Of a stretch of 34,538 bases of DNA, positions 1 to 7,149 are shown piece after piece. The notes beneath the pieces are model-generated. The model was not told the origin of the DNA, did not search any database, and worked only from the letters and a program-made list of their open reading frames with translations. Every line of letters begins with the position of its first letter. Within the stretch, counting starts at the first letter, position 1. A program made the translations under genes and the position numbers. The stretch is from Flavobacteriaceae bacterium (GTDB lineage: Bacteria; Bacteroidota; Bacteroidia; Flavobacteriales; Flavobacteriaceae), in the NCBI GenBank assembly GCA_024635765.1, contig JAGXIE010000168.1, positions 1-34,538 on the forward strand. The letters run 5' to 3'.

Positions 1-60
1 GGTAGTCAACAATTCAAGGTCATTCACGTCACATTTTTTATATGTTAAATTCTTCTTCAT
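1..60 (-). CDS. N-terminus of a probable GNAT-type acetyltransferase (partial)
   Basis: Reading the minus strand from an ATG at 60 gives 20 uninterrupted codons up to the window edge, starting MKKNLTYKKC and continuing DVNDLELLTT. A short basic start followed by a strand with Tyr-Lys-Lys-Cys and then Asp-Leu-Glu-Leu-Leu is how many GNAT N-acetyltransferases begin (strand beta-1 followed by helix alpha-1). This is a family resemblance only, because the acetyl-CoA site would lie outside the window. The gene would be divergent from the coiled-coil gene at 163, and the 102 bp between them would hold both promoters. Confidence 0.45.
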   Translation of the reverse strand, partial: MKKNLTYKKCDVNDLELLTT

Positions 61-162
61 AAAACTTAAATTTAATCAAAAAACCCGTAATTTTAGTAGT
101 TGGAAGTGAGATGACGAATTAAAATGTCTTTCACCATAAAACCTTCAAATAAAATTAACCCC

Positions 163-714
163 ATGAAACACTGGATACTCTTATTATTTTTAGGATTGGG
201 CTTCTGTGGCTATTCCCAGAATGTAGAACACGAAGGTGTTAAATACGAAGTGAAAGGAAAAGCAATTTATAAAGATGGAAAAGACATCACAAACACTTTG
301 TCTGCTGAAAAAAAACAGGAAATTATCGCTGTTTTTGAGAAAACAAAGGCCAGTACAATAGAAGCTGCAGCGGCTGCCAAACAAGCGGCAAAAGAACAAA
401 AGGAAGCAGAAAAAGCTGCCGCAAAATTGATAAAAGAGCAAAAAGAAGCGGAAAAAGCAATAAAAAAGGCAGAAAAAGCTCAAAAAAAAGCAGAAAAAGA
501 CCAAAAACGTGCTGAAAAGGAATTAAAGCGCAAACAAGATGCTCAAGATGACTTTGAGAAAGCTTCTAAAAAATTACAACAGAATCAAGACAAATATGAA
601 AAGCTAAAAAGAAAGGGGAAATTATCCCCAAATGACGAGGAAAAATGGTTAAAAAAACTTGAAAATTATCGAGAAGATTTGGAAAAAGCCAAAAAGATAT
701 TAAGCAAATCATAA
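163..714 (+). CDS. Secreted Lys/Ala/Glu-rich coiled-coil protein, function unknown
   Basis: The protein is 183 residues from the ATG at 163. An upstream in-frame ATG at 124 would add 13 residues, but it would bury the signal peptide, so I chose the inner start. Residues 1-19 (MKHWILLLFLGLGFCGYSQ) are a typical flavobacterial signal peptide ending at SQ. Residues about 20-50 contain a short globular stretch (GVKYEVKGKAIYKDGKDIT). From about residue 60 almost to the end the chain is a highly charged helix with repeated AEKA/KEQKEAEKA units, predicted to be a long coiled coil like the spacer of TolA. It has no enzyme motif. It lies 1 nt upstream of yafV and is probably cotranscribed. It is probably a periplasmic structural or spacer protein. 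No family function is known to me. Confidence 0.8.
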   Translation: MKHWILLLFLGLGFCGYSQNVEHEGVKYEVKGKAIYKDGKDITNTLSAEKKQEIIAVFEKTKASTIEAAAAAKQAAKEQKEAEKAAAKLIKEQKEAEKAIKKAEKAQKKAEKDQKRAEKELKRKQDAQDDFEKASKKLQQNQDKYEKLKRKGKLSPNDEEKWLKKLENYREDLEKAKKILSKS

Positions 715-715
715 A

Positions 716-1498
716 TTGCAAGTAGACGATTTACATATTGCCATCTTTCAAACAACTTTGGTCTGGGAAAACCCTGAACAAAATAGGCTGAACTTCTCTA
801 ATCACATTGAGAGTCTTTCAACCTCTGTAGACATCATTATACTTCCCGAAATGTTCACTTCTGGTTTTACGATGAATGCTTCCAAAGTTGCTGAAACTAT
901 GCAGGGGAAAACTGTAGATTGGATGAAAGAATTGGCATCAAAAAATCAGGCAGCCATTACAGGAAGTCTCGTCATAAAAGAAAATGGCAACTATTACAAT
1001 CGCTTGCTTTTTGTCCATCCCGATGGTGTGATCGATAGTTATGACAAACGTCACACATTTACACTCGCTGGAGAGGATAAGGTTTATTCTGCGGGCAAAA
1101 AAAAGTTGATTGTCAATTATAGAAACTGGAAAATCTGTCCTTTAGTTTGTTACGACTTACGCTTTCCTGTTTGGTCAAGAAATGTTGAAGAATATCATGT
1201 CTTGATTTATGTCGCCAATTGGCCAATGGTAAGAGTCACTGCGTGGGACACGCTGTTAAAAGCTCGTGCCATTGAGAATATGAGTTACTGTATAGGTGTC
1301 AATCGCGTTGGCTTGGATGGTAACGATCACGAATATTCAGGACATTCCGCTGCTTATGATGTGTTAGGGAATCGAATAAACCCAGTTGCTTCAGATAAAG
1401 AAGCCATTGAATTAGTAACATTAAAAAAGTCTGAATTGCTTACTTATCGATCTAAACTTAATTTTTTAGAGGATCGAGATTCGTTTTCTCTAGAATAA
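716..1498 (+). CDS. yafV: Omega-amidase YafV (nitrilase superfamily)
   Basis: This is a carbon-nitrogen hydrolase of 260 residues, the usual length. Glu45 (LPEMFTSGF), Lys111 (YDKRHTF) and Cys145 (PLVCYDLRFPVWSRN) form the Glu-Lys-Cys triad. The neighbourhoods of all three match E. coli YafV closely, as does NWP...RAIEN...NRVG. Family members hydrolyse 2-oxoglutaramate and 2-oxosuccinamate, and in methionine salvage they remove the amide of 2-oxo-acid products left by glutamine transaminases. The protein is cytoplasmic with no signal peptide. The start is a TTG 1 nt after the preceding stop codon. The next Met is residue 46, beyond the catalytic Glu, so TTG is the only sensible start. The 3' end overlaps the convergent lipoprotein gene by 41 nt. 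Confidence 0.93.
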   Translation: MQVDDLHIAIFQTTLVWENPEQNRLNFSNHIESLSTSVDIIILPEMFTSGFTMNASKVAETMQGKTVDWMKELASKNQAAITGSLVIKENGNYYNRLLFVHPDGVIDSYDKRHTFTLAGEDKVYSAGKKKLIVNYRNWKICPLVCYDLRFPVWSRNVEEYHVLIYVANWPMVRVTAWDTLLKARAIENMSYCIGVNRVGLDGNDHEYSGHSAAYDVLGNRINPVASDKEAIELVTLKKSELLTYRSKLNFLEDRDSFSLE

Positions 1499-3089
1499 AT
1501 TCCTGTACTAAATCCCAACCAGCACGTGCGTCTAATAATTCTGGATAATAACTGATTCGTTCGGGTTGACGTTTTTGTAAATAATCACCTGAGTCCCATT
1601 TCTGATTACCATTAGCGTCAAAAATCACTCTTAAATAATAAGTGCCTGGGTTGATATATCTAAAATCGAATAACCGATCTTCGGTAGCAAATTTTTCATA
1701 TTTCACTACACCTTTGTCATCAGTCAATTGAACAATCAAAGGGTATTCCGCATTTACAAGTTTCACTCTAATATTTCCGTACTGATCATACGCCTTAGTT
1801 CTCACAGAATAATTTAATGTGTCGTTCACATTTCCAAAAAAATCTGTAAACGCTTCTGGCAACATTCGAATTTTATAGTTCTCGGACTCTTTTTTTGTAA
1901 ACTTGAACGTAAACCTGTTAATTAACGAATCATAAACCGTTGTAAATGGGACATTCATCGAATCTTTATCAATGATTTTGATTTGATTTTCATCGACTTT
2001 TACAAGTGGTATATTAGCTTCTAATAAAAAATCATCCTCGAAACTTGGGTTTTTCGATTGCGATTGACTAATGACCAGTGAATCGTTTGGCAAATCCCTA
2101 AAACGGTGTTTTAAGGTGTCAATATATGTCCTGTTTCTTACTATAAACTGGGTAGAATCTAGTTCTAACTTTGGCTTATACCAATAATATAAGGTATCTG
2201 TTTTTTTGTCCTTTGTCAAGCGAACTTCAAAATCATCGGGCCTTGTTTCCAGCATTTCAATTTTCATGTCGTTAGCATTCCCATAATAGCCAAATGCGAT
2301 TTTCTGACCTGCAATTTGTTTTGGTCGTTCGACCCTAAAGTCAGATTCTTCCTTAAAAAGTTTTATAGTATAGCTGGAATCTGATGGTACAGTTATGTGT
2401 CTGTCATAAAATCCTATTTTATCTGTTTTTTGCTCAAATGTGAAATTTCGATTTTCATCTTTTAGAGCCACCAATAAATACTTTCCTGCTTTGATATTAT
2501 CAATGCTGAATGTCGTAACACTGTCTAATGTATTTGTAATGTATTTAGGTTTTTTCTTATAAATAACTGAATCCTTAAAAGTAGAATCAACTTCATAAAG
2601 CATGACTGACACAAATTTATCAGGTGTACGAAGTTGGGCATCAGAAATAGAACCTTTTACAGAAAGCGAATCAATATAATCTCCTGTGGAAAACACGTAT
2701 TTGTAGTATGGATATGGATTTTCTTCATTGTTATCTACAATGCTTTGTCCGAAGTTGAAGGCATATGTCGTGTTTGCTTCTAAAGTATCATTGATAATTA
2801 TTTTAATGTATTTACTTGCCGAACCCAATGGTGTAATATCCGGTTCTGGATCCATTGGAGGAGAAATGATCAGTTGTTTTTGAATGTTTTTAATCTTTAC
2901 ATATTCATTAAAATAAATCCGGATTTCATTTTCATTGAAATTTGTTGAAAAATTTTCAGGAACCGACCTTGTAATTGTAGGTGGTAGGATATCTTTTTCA
3001 CCACCGCTCGGTCTACCTCTATTGGCACAAGAAATGATGGCGACAACCATCAAAATAAATACAAAAGTTTTAAAAAACGTTTGACGCAT
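1458..3089 (-). CDS. Ig-like (SbsA/Big_5-type) domain lipoprotein
   Basis: This 543-residue protein has a lipoprotein signal peptide: hydrophobic residues 8-19 and a lipobox IISC with Cys21 as the lipidated residue. CANRGRPSGGEKD follows, a common mature N-terminus in Bacteroidota. Residues about 35-130 (ILPPTITRSVPEN...IRIYFNEYVKIKN...TYAFNFGQSI) match the bacterial Ig-like fold of the Big_5/SbsA type. Residues about 135-500 alternate short strands with Asp/Asn turns and look like further beta-sandwich domains. The section near residue 480 (YLRVIFDANGNQKWDSGDYL) resembles a prealbumin-like surface domain. It is probably anchored in the outer membrane with a binding or structural role, and no substrate can be named. 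It lies 56 nt downstream of comF on the same strand and may share its transcript. Confidence 0.85.
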   Translation of the reverse strand: MRQTFFKTFVFILMVVAIISCANRGRPSGGEKDILPPTITRSVPENFSTNFNENEIRIYFNEYVKIKNIQKQLIISPPMDPEPDITPLGSASKYIKIIINDTLEANTTYAFNFGQSIVDNNEENPYPYYKYVFSTGDYIDSLSVKGSISDAQLRTPDKFVSVMLYEVDSTFKDSVIYKKKPKYITNTLDSVTTFSIDNIKAGKYLLVALKDENRNFTFEQKTDKIGFYDRHITVPSDSSYTIKLFKEESDFRVERPKQIAGQKIAFGYYGNANDMKIEMLETRPDDFEVRLTKDKKTDTLYYWYKPKLELDSTQFIVRNRTYIDTLKHRFRDLPNDSLVISQSQSKNPSFEDDFLLEANIPLVKVDENQIKIIDKDSMNVPFTTVYDSLINRFTFKFTKKESENYKIRMLPEAFTDFFGNVNDTLNYSVRTKAYDQYGNIRVKLVNAEYPLIVQLTDDKGVVKYEKFATEDRLFDFRYINPGTYYLRVIFDANGNQKWDSGDYLQKRQPERISYYPELLDARAGWDLVQEFILEKTNLDPLKN

Positions 3090-3145
3090 GCGTATTCTTA
3101 AATTTTAGGCAAAGTAACAACTTATTTAGATTACTAACGCAAAAA

Positions 3146-3826
3146 TCATTCTGCAATTGCCATCGTAGCAACACTAATAGTAACACCTTCTATTGCCAAC
3201 AATTGGTTTGCACAAGCCTCAATAGTAGCGCCAGTTGTAATAATATCATCGACTAACAATATATGTTTACCCTTCAAAGAATGGTGATCTGATAAAGAAA
3301 AATCTTCCTGATGTGTAAGTATTCGCCGCAGACGATCTTTAAATACTTGGGTCGCTGTAGCTTTAGTTTTGATTAATATCTCAGAGTTAAATTCGACTTC
3401 AAGTGCTTTGGCGATTTCTTGACCGAATTTGTCCACCTGATTGTAACCACGCTTTCTTAATTTGGACTTATGCAATGGTACGGGAACAACAACATCAATT
3501 GTTCTATAACCTTCTATCAGACTTAATTCTTCTCCAAGCCATTTCCCAAGAAACACACCAACCTCTTCATGTCCTTTATATTTCAGATTGTGCATTAAAT
3601 GTTGAACGATTCCCTTTTTATTGAACCAAAGTAGACACGTTGCATATTGAAAATTGACTCGACCATACAATCGTTTAGCTACGGCATTATTAATTTCTAA
3701 ATGAAAATCGGTCACAGGTAAGTCGTTGCGACAATACGTACATATGTGCTTCTCATTATCATTTAAATGAGTATCACAGGCCAAGCAAACCTGTGGAAAA
3801 AATAAGTTTAACAAATTTATTACCAT
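3146..3826 (-). CDS. comF: ComF family phosphoribosyltransferase-like protein
   Basis: This 226-residue protein has the full ComF layout. Cys14/Cys17 and Cys29/Cys32 form an N-terminal zinc ribbon. VVPVPLHKSKLRKRGYNQ at about 112-130 is the ComF signature. The type I phosphoribosyltransferase motif VDDIITTGAT is at 192-201. In competent bacteria ComF works in the cytoplasm on incoming single-stranded DNA or in recombination. In Bacteroidota its role is less clear, and it is found in species not known to be competent. It is divergent from the membrane coiled-coil gene at 3917 and upstream of the Ig-like lipoprotein. Identification is firm and the cellular role is inferred only from the family. 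Confidence 0.92.
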   Translation of the reverse strand: MVINLLNLFFPQVCLACDTHLNDNEKHICTYCRNDLPVTDFHLEINNAVAKRLYGRVNFQYATCLLWFNKKGIVQHLMHNLKYKGHEEVGVFLGKWLGEELSLIEGYRTIDVVVPVPLHKSKLRKRGYNQVDKFGQEIAKALEVEFNSEILIKTKATATQVFKDRLRRILTHQEDFSLSDHHSLKGKHILLVDDIITTGATIEACANQLLAIEGVTISVATMAIAE

Positions 3827-3916
3827 TTTGTCGATAAAAAAGTAGTATCCACAAACATAATGTATATTTTCGCTTTTATTAATTTATTAGTTCCTAACCT
3901 CCCTCAATAATTTATA

Positions 3917-4801
3917 ATGATAGTTAACCCTCAATTTTTTAACTATAGATTAATTATAGGTTCTTTAGTTATTGCGATTGCAGTTTTATCAGTTTTTAGT
4001 TTTACAAACTACGAATCTGTTAGAGAGCATCAAAAGTTTTTAGAGCAAGAAAAAAAATTGGTTGAAAGCGAGCTATCTCAAATGATAGATCGATACGACG
4101 ATGTGGCAAGTACCAATGACTATATGGCTTCGAAACTTAAAGACGCTAAAGAGGCCACAAAAATAACATTAGATTCTCTTCGGTTATTAAAAAGTGATCT
4201 TTCAGTCGTTTCTAAATATAAAACTCAATTAATTGTTTTAAAGAACAATAACAAGCAACTTTTTGAAACGATAGATTCCTTAAGTGAGGTAAATAGAGAC
4301 CTTGAGAAGGATAATTTATTGGTAAATAATGAATTGAAAAAACAATTAGACGCCAATTCCTCTCTACAAAGGAAAAATGTATCTTTAAATAAAACAATAG
4401 AAAAAGGAGCTTTGATGACCGCAAATTCGTTTAAAGCTAAAGCCTATCTAAACGATAATGGACAGCTTGTTGAAACCAAAAAAGCCAACAAAACAGAAAG
4501 TATTGAAGTTTGTTTTACTTTAGCTGAAAATGCTTTAACCGTACAGGGAAACAAGGAATTGTATGTTCAAATTGTGAACCCAAAAAACAACGTTTTAGCT
4601 GACAAAGGTTTTATCGAATTTGACGATTCGATACTTATTTACAGTTCAAAAACAATGGTGAATTATACTAATCAGGTCGTAGATATATGTACGAATATCA
4701 TGTCCGATAGGTCAGATAAACCACTTGTGAAAGGCACTTATTACGTTTCTGTTTTTTATAAGGATCATAAGCTGGGTTCAACACAAATCATACTGGATTA
4801 A
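3917..4801 (+). CDS. Membrane-anchored coiled-coil protein, function unknown
   Basis: The protein is 294 residues. One hydrophobic span lies at about 11-30 (LIIGSLVIAIAVLSVFSF). A long coiled coil with heptad-like Leu/Lys/Glu spacing follows at about 35-165. A compact C-terminal domain at about 170-294 is rich in strands (SIEVCFTLAEN, LYVQIVNPKNN, GTYYVSVFYKDHKLGSTQIIL). This C-terminal domain looks like a small beta-sandwich facing the periplasm. There are no catalytic motifs. It sits between comF (divergent, 90 bp apart) and glyS, and a strong terminator at 4823-4852 ends it. I recall similar unnamed proteins beside comF in flavobacteria, but I cannot name a family or function. Confidence 0.8.
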   Translation: MIVNPQFFNYRLIIGSLVIAIAVLSVFSFTNYESVREHQKFLEQEKKLVESELSQMIDRYDDVASTNDYMASKLKDAKEATKITLDSLRLLKSDLSVVSKYKTQLIVLKNNNKQLFETIDSLSEVNRDLEKDNLLVNNELKKQLDANSSLQRKNVSLNKTIEKGALMTANSFKAKAYLNDNGQLVETKKANKTESIEVCFTLAENALTVQGNKELYVQIVNPKNNVLADKGFIEFDDSILIYSSKTMVNYTNQVVDICTNIMSDRSDKPLVKGTYYVSVFYKDHKLGSTQIILD

Positions 4802-4822
4802 ATCCTTTAAATATATTTTTAT

Positions 4823-4852
4823 AAACCGTTCCAATAGTTGGAACGGTTTTTT
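4823..4852 (+). terminator. Intrinsic terminator after the membrane coiled-coil gene
   Basis: A perfect 12-bp stem, AAACCGTTCCAA / TTGGAACGGTTT, closes on a TAG loop, and its T-rich right arm runs into more Ts. The T-rich tail overlaps the -7 element of glyS, so terminator and next promoter share bases. Confidence 0.9.
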
Positions 4853-4859
4853 ATTTTTG
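4852..4859 (+). promoter_or_regulatory. -7 element of the glyS promoter
   Basis: TATTTTTG matches the Bacteroidota -7 consensus TAnnTTTG exactly. Its last base is only 4 nt before the ATG at 4864, so the transcript should begin at or next to the start codon and be leaderless or nearly so. No clear TTTG -33 element is present at 19 nt spacing, because that region is occupied by the terminator stem. Confidence 0.65.
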
Positions 4860-4863
4860 CAGC

Positions 4864-6405
4864 ATGACAAATCAAGACGATCAATTTAAAAAAGTAATCT
4901 CGCACGCTAAGGAATATGGTTATGTATTTCAAAGCAGTGAAATATACGATGGCTTAAGTGCGGTCTATGACTATGCACAAAATGGAGCCGAATTAAAGAA
5001 AAATATACGTGATTATTGGTGGAAAGCCATGGTACAGATGAATGACAACATCGTAGGCATTGATGCAGCAATATTCATGCATCCCACTACCTGGAAGGCA
5101 TCGGGACACGTTGATGCTTTTAATGACCCTCTTATTGATAATAAAGACTCTAAAAAGCGTTACAGAGCTGATGTTTTGATAGAAGATTATTGCGCTAAAA
5201 TTGAAGCTAAAATTGACAAGGAAGTTGATAAGGCTGCAAAGCGTTTTGGAGATGCCTTCAACAAAGAAGAATTCATAACTACCAATCAAAGAGTTGTTCG
5301 TTATTACGAAAAAATTAATTCGACACTCTCTCGTATGGCAAAATCTTTAGAAAAAGAAGATTTGGCAGATGTGAAAGCCTTGATTGAAGAACTTGAAATT
5401 GCAGATCCATTAACTGGAAGCAGGAATTGGACAGAAGTGAAACAGTTCAACTTAATGTTTGGGACCAAAATAGGCGCTTCTGCTGAAAATTCGATGGATC
5501 TATATCTTCGACCAGAAACTGCCCAAGGTATTTTCGTGAATTTCTTAAACGTTCAAAAAACTGGACGTATGAAAATTCCCTTTGGTATTGCCCAGACAGG
5601 TAAAGCTTTTAGAAATGAAATCGTTGCGAGACAATTTATCTTCAGGATGCGGGAGTTTGAACAAATGGAAATGCAATTCTTCATTAAACCGGGAACGCAG
5701 AAAGAATGGTTTGAGCATTGGAAAGAAACACGAATGAAATGGCATTTATCATTAGGATTGGGAACAGACAACTATCGTTTTCATGATCATGAGAAATTAG
5801 CGCATTATGCAGATGCTGCAACTGATATTGAATTCAAATTTCCATTCGGATTTAAGGAATTAGAAGGAATCCACTCTCGAACTGATTTTGATTTAAAACA
5901 GCACGAGGAATATTCAGGTAAAAAACTTCAATATTTTGACCATGAAATGAACGAAAGCTATGTGCCTTATGTTTTGGAAACTTCCATTGGATTAGACAGA
6001 ATGTTTTTGGCTGTATTTTCTAATTCATTGGTAGAAGAGGATTTAGATAATAACACGACCAGAACTGTTTTGAAACTCCCAGCAGTTTTGGCTCCTGTTA
6101 AAGCAGCAATTTTACCATTGGTTAAAAAAGATGGCTTGCCAGAAATAGCGCGACAAATCGTAGAAGATTTGAAATGGGATTTCAACGTGGATTACGACGA
6201 AAAGGACGCCGTAGGAAGACGTTACAGACGACAAGATGCCAATGGAACACCGTTTTGTATCACTGTTGACCACGATACTTTAGTGGATAACACCGTAACA
6301 ATTCGTTATAGAGACACTATGGAACAAAAACGCGTGAAGATTGAAGAGCTTCGTGATCTTATTAAACAAGAAGTTGATGTAAAGACTTGGTTGATGAAAA
6401 TGTAA
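4864..6405 (+). CDS. glyS: Glycine--tRNA ligase, single-chain (alpha2) type
   Basis: The protein is 513 residues, normal for the homodimeric class II glycyl-tRNA synthetase. The N-terminal GYVFQSSEIYDGLSAVYDYAQNGAELKKNI is the glycine-specific motif 1 region. LYLRPETAQGIFVNF, the motif 2 pair FRNEI and FRMREFEQMEMQFF, and motif 3 ETSIGLDRMFLAVF are all present. The C-terminal anticodon-binding domain follows from about residue 400 (LAPVKAAILPLVKKDGL, then YDEKDAVGRRYRRQD). The enzyme charges tRNA-Gly in the cytoplasm and is essential. It has its own promoter and a terminator at 6429-6472, so it is monocistronic. Confidence 0.97.
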   Translation: MTNQDDQFKKVISHAKEYGYVFQSSEIYDGLSAVYDYAQNGAELKKNIRDYWWKAMVQMNDNIVGIDAAIFMHPTTWKASGHVDAFNDPLIDNKDSKKRYRADVLIEDYCAKIEAKIDKEVDKAAKRFGDAFNKEEFITTNQRVVRYYEKINSTLSRMAKSLEKEDLADVKALIEELEIADPLTGSRNWTEVKQFNLMFGTKIGASAENSMDLYLRPETAQGIFVNFLNVQKTGRMKIPFGIAQTGKAFRNEIVARQFIFRMREFEQMEMQFFIKPGTQKEWFEHWKETRMKWHLSLGLGTDNYRFHDHEKLAHYADAATDIEFKFPFGFKELEGIHSRTDFDLKQHEEYSGKKLQYFDHEMNESYVPYVLETSIGLDRMFLAVFSNSLVEEDLDNNTTRTVLKLPAVLAPVKAAILPLVKKDGLPEIARQIVEDLKWDFNVDYDEKDAVGRRYRRQDANGTPFCITVDHDTLVDNTVTIRYRDTMEQKRVKIEELRDLIKQEVDVKTWLMKM

Positions 6406-6428
6406 AATTAATTAAAAATCAAAATATT

Positions 6429-6472
6429 AAATTCCAAAATACAACCGCTTAAAGTTGGATTTTGGAATTTTT
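6429..6472. terminator. Bidirectional terminator between glyS and the convergent barrel gene
   Basis: AAATTCCAAAAT at 6429-6440 pairs with ATTTTGGAATTT at 6459-6470. The stem continues, after a one-base mismatch, with CAAC/GTTG around an 8-nt loop. A T-run follows on the plus strand, and the A-rich left side gives a T-run on the minus strand, so it can serve both convergent genes. Confidence 0.85.
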
Positions 6473-6474
6473 AT

Positions 6475-7026
6475 TTAAAAACGATATCCTAGATTGAAGC
6501 CAAATTTGCCGACAAAATCATATTCGTTTCTTTCAGTATTGAATAGATTTCTTCCAAAACCACCATTCACTTCAAAAACAAATCCTCCTGTTGTCATCCA
6601 TTTTCCACCTAGACCGAAACCTAAAGCAAAGTCTGTAACATCATCCTCTCTAACTATAATAGCTGGATCAAATCCATTAACAAATTCGCTTGACCTCCCT
6701 TTTGTAGAGTTTAACATCCCAAAACCTTCAAGAAAAAAGCCTGCTGCATATTTTTTTCCAAAAAAGATACGATAGTAAGGAGATACATAATAATTGATAT
6801 CTGAATCAAAATTTTCTTTGTCAAAAGGAATAAAAACTGACATTCCTATAGAAGATTCTTGAGTTAAATTTCGTTCATAACTAGGCTCAAATGCACCAAT
6901 CAAAAGGAAAAGAGCATTCAGTTTAATTTCGTTTTTTCCGTAATTGTTTCGTGCAATAGAATCATTCTGTGCATAGGAGCTGATTACACATAAAAGCATT
7001 AAAAATGCTAAAATATTTTTTTTCAT
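6475..7026 (-). CDS. Small outer-membrane beta-barrel protein, function unknown
   Basis: The protein is 183 residues with a signal peptide at 1-19 (MKKNILAFLMLLCVISSYA, then QND). The mature chain alternates short amphipathic strands with Gly/Asn/Asp turns (EIKLNALFLLIGAFEPSYERNL, GFGLGGKWMTTGGFVFEVNGGFG) and ends in LGYRF. The C-terminal Phe is the usual signal for barrel insertion. The start KLNALFLLIGAFEPSYER resembles proteins of the DUF3575 type. It is probably an 8-strand barrel in the outer membrane. It is convergent with glyS. A near-palindrome TATGCAAA-AG-TTTGCGTA lies about 50 bp upstream of its start. Confidence 0.8.
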   Translation of the reverse strand: MKKNILAFLMLLCVISSYAQNDSIARNNYGKNEIKLNALFLLIGAFEPSYERNLTQESSIGMSVFIPFDKENFDSDINYYVSPYYRIFFGKKYAAGFFLEGFGMLNSTKGRSSEFVNGFDPAIIVREDDVTDFALGFGLGGKWMTTGGFVFEVNGGFGRNLFNTERNEYDFVGKFGFNLGYRF

Positions 7027-7075
7027 AAATAAGCGGTTAAAATTAGTTAGAGTTTACAATTTGAAGATGCAATAT

Positions 7076-7118
7076 TATGCAAAAGTTTGCGTAGGAAAAA
7101 TTTTATTTTTTATGCAAA
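7076..7118. promoter_or_regulatory. Possible operator: inverted and direct TATGCAAA repeats
   Basis: TATGCAAA (7076-7083), a 2-nt spacer and TTTGCGTA (7086-7093) form an 8-2-8 inverted repeat with one mismatch. A third TATGCAAA half-site lies at 7111-7118, 35 bp from the first. The cluster sits upstream of the minus-strand barrel gene starting at 7026 and downstream of the metal ATPase. It could bind a dimeric regulator of the barrel gene. No regulator can be assigned. Confidence 0.35.
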
Positions 7119-7149
7119 CCATAAATCTATTTGGCAATTTATAATCTAA

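Noticed and set aside
190-504. A Phe/Cys-rich 104-residue frame antisense to the coiled-coil gene
   Set aside because: The poly-Phe composition is simply the complement of the Lys/Glu-rich repeats. The plus-strand product has a signal peptide and sensible layout.
6494-6775. A 93-residue frame opposite the small barrel gene
   Set aside because: It is Pro/Lys-rich without motifs and antisense to a clear signal peptide and beta-barrel protein.
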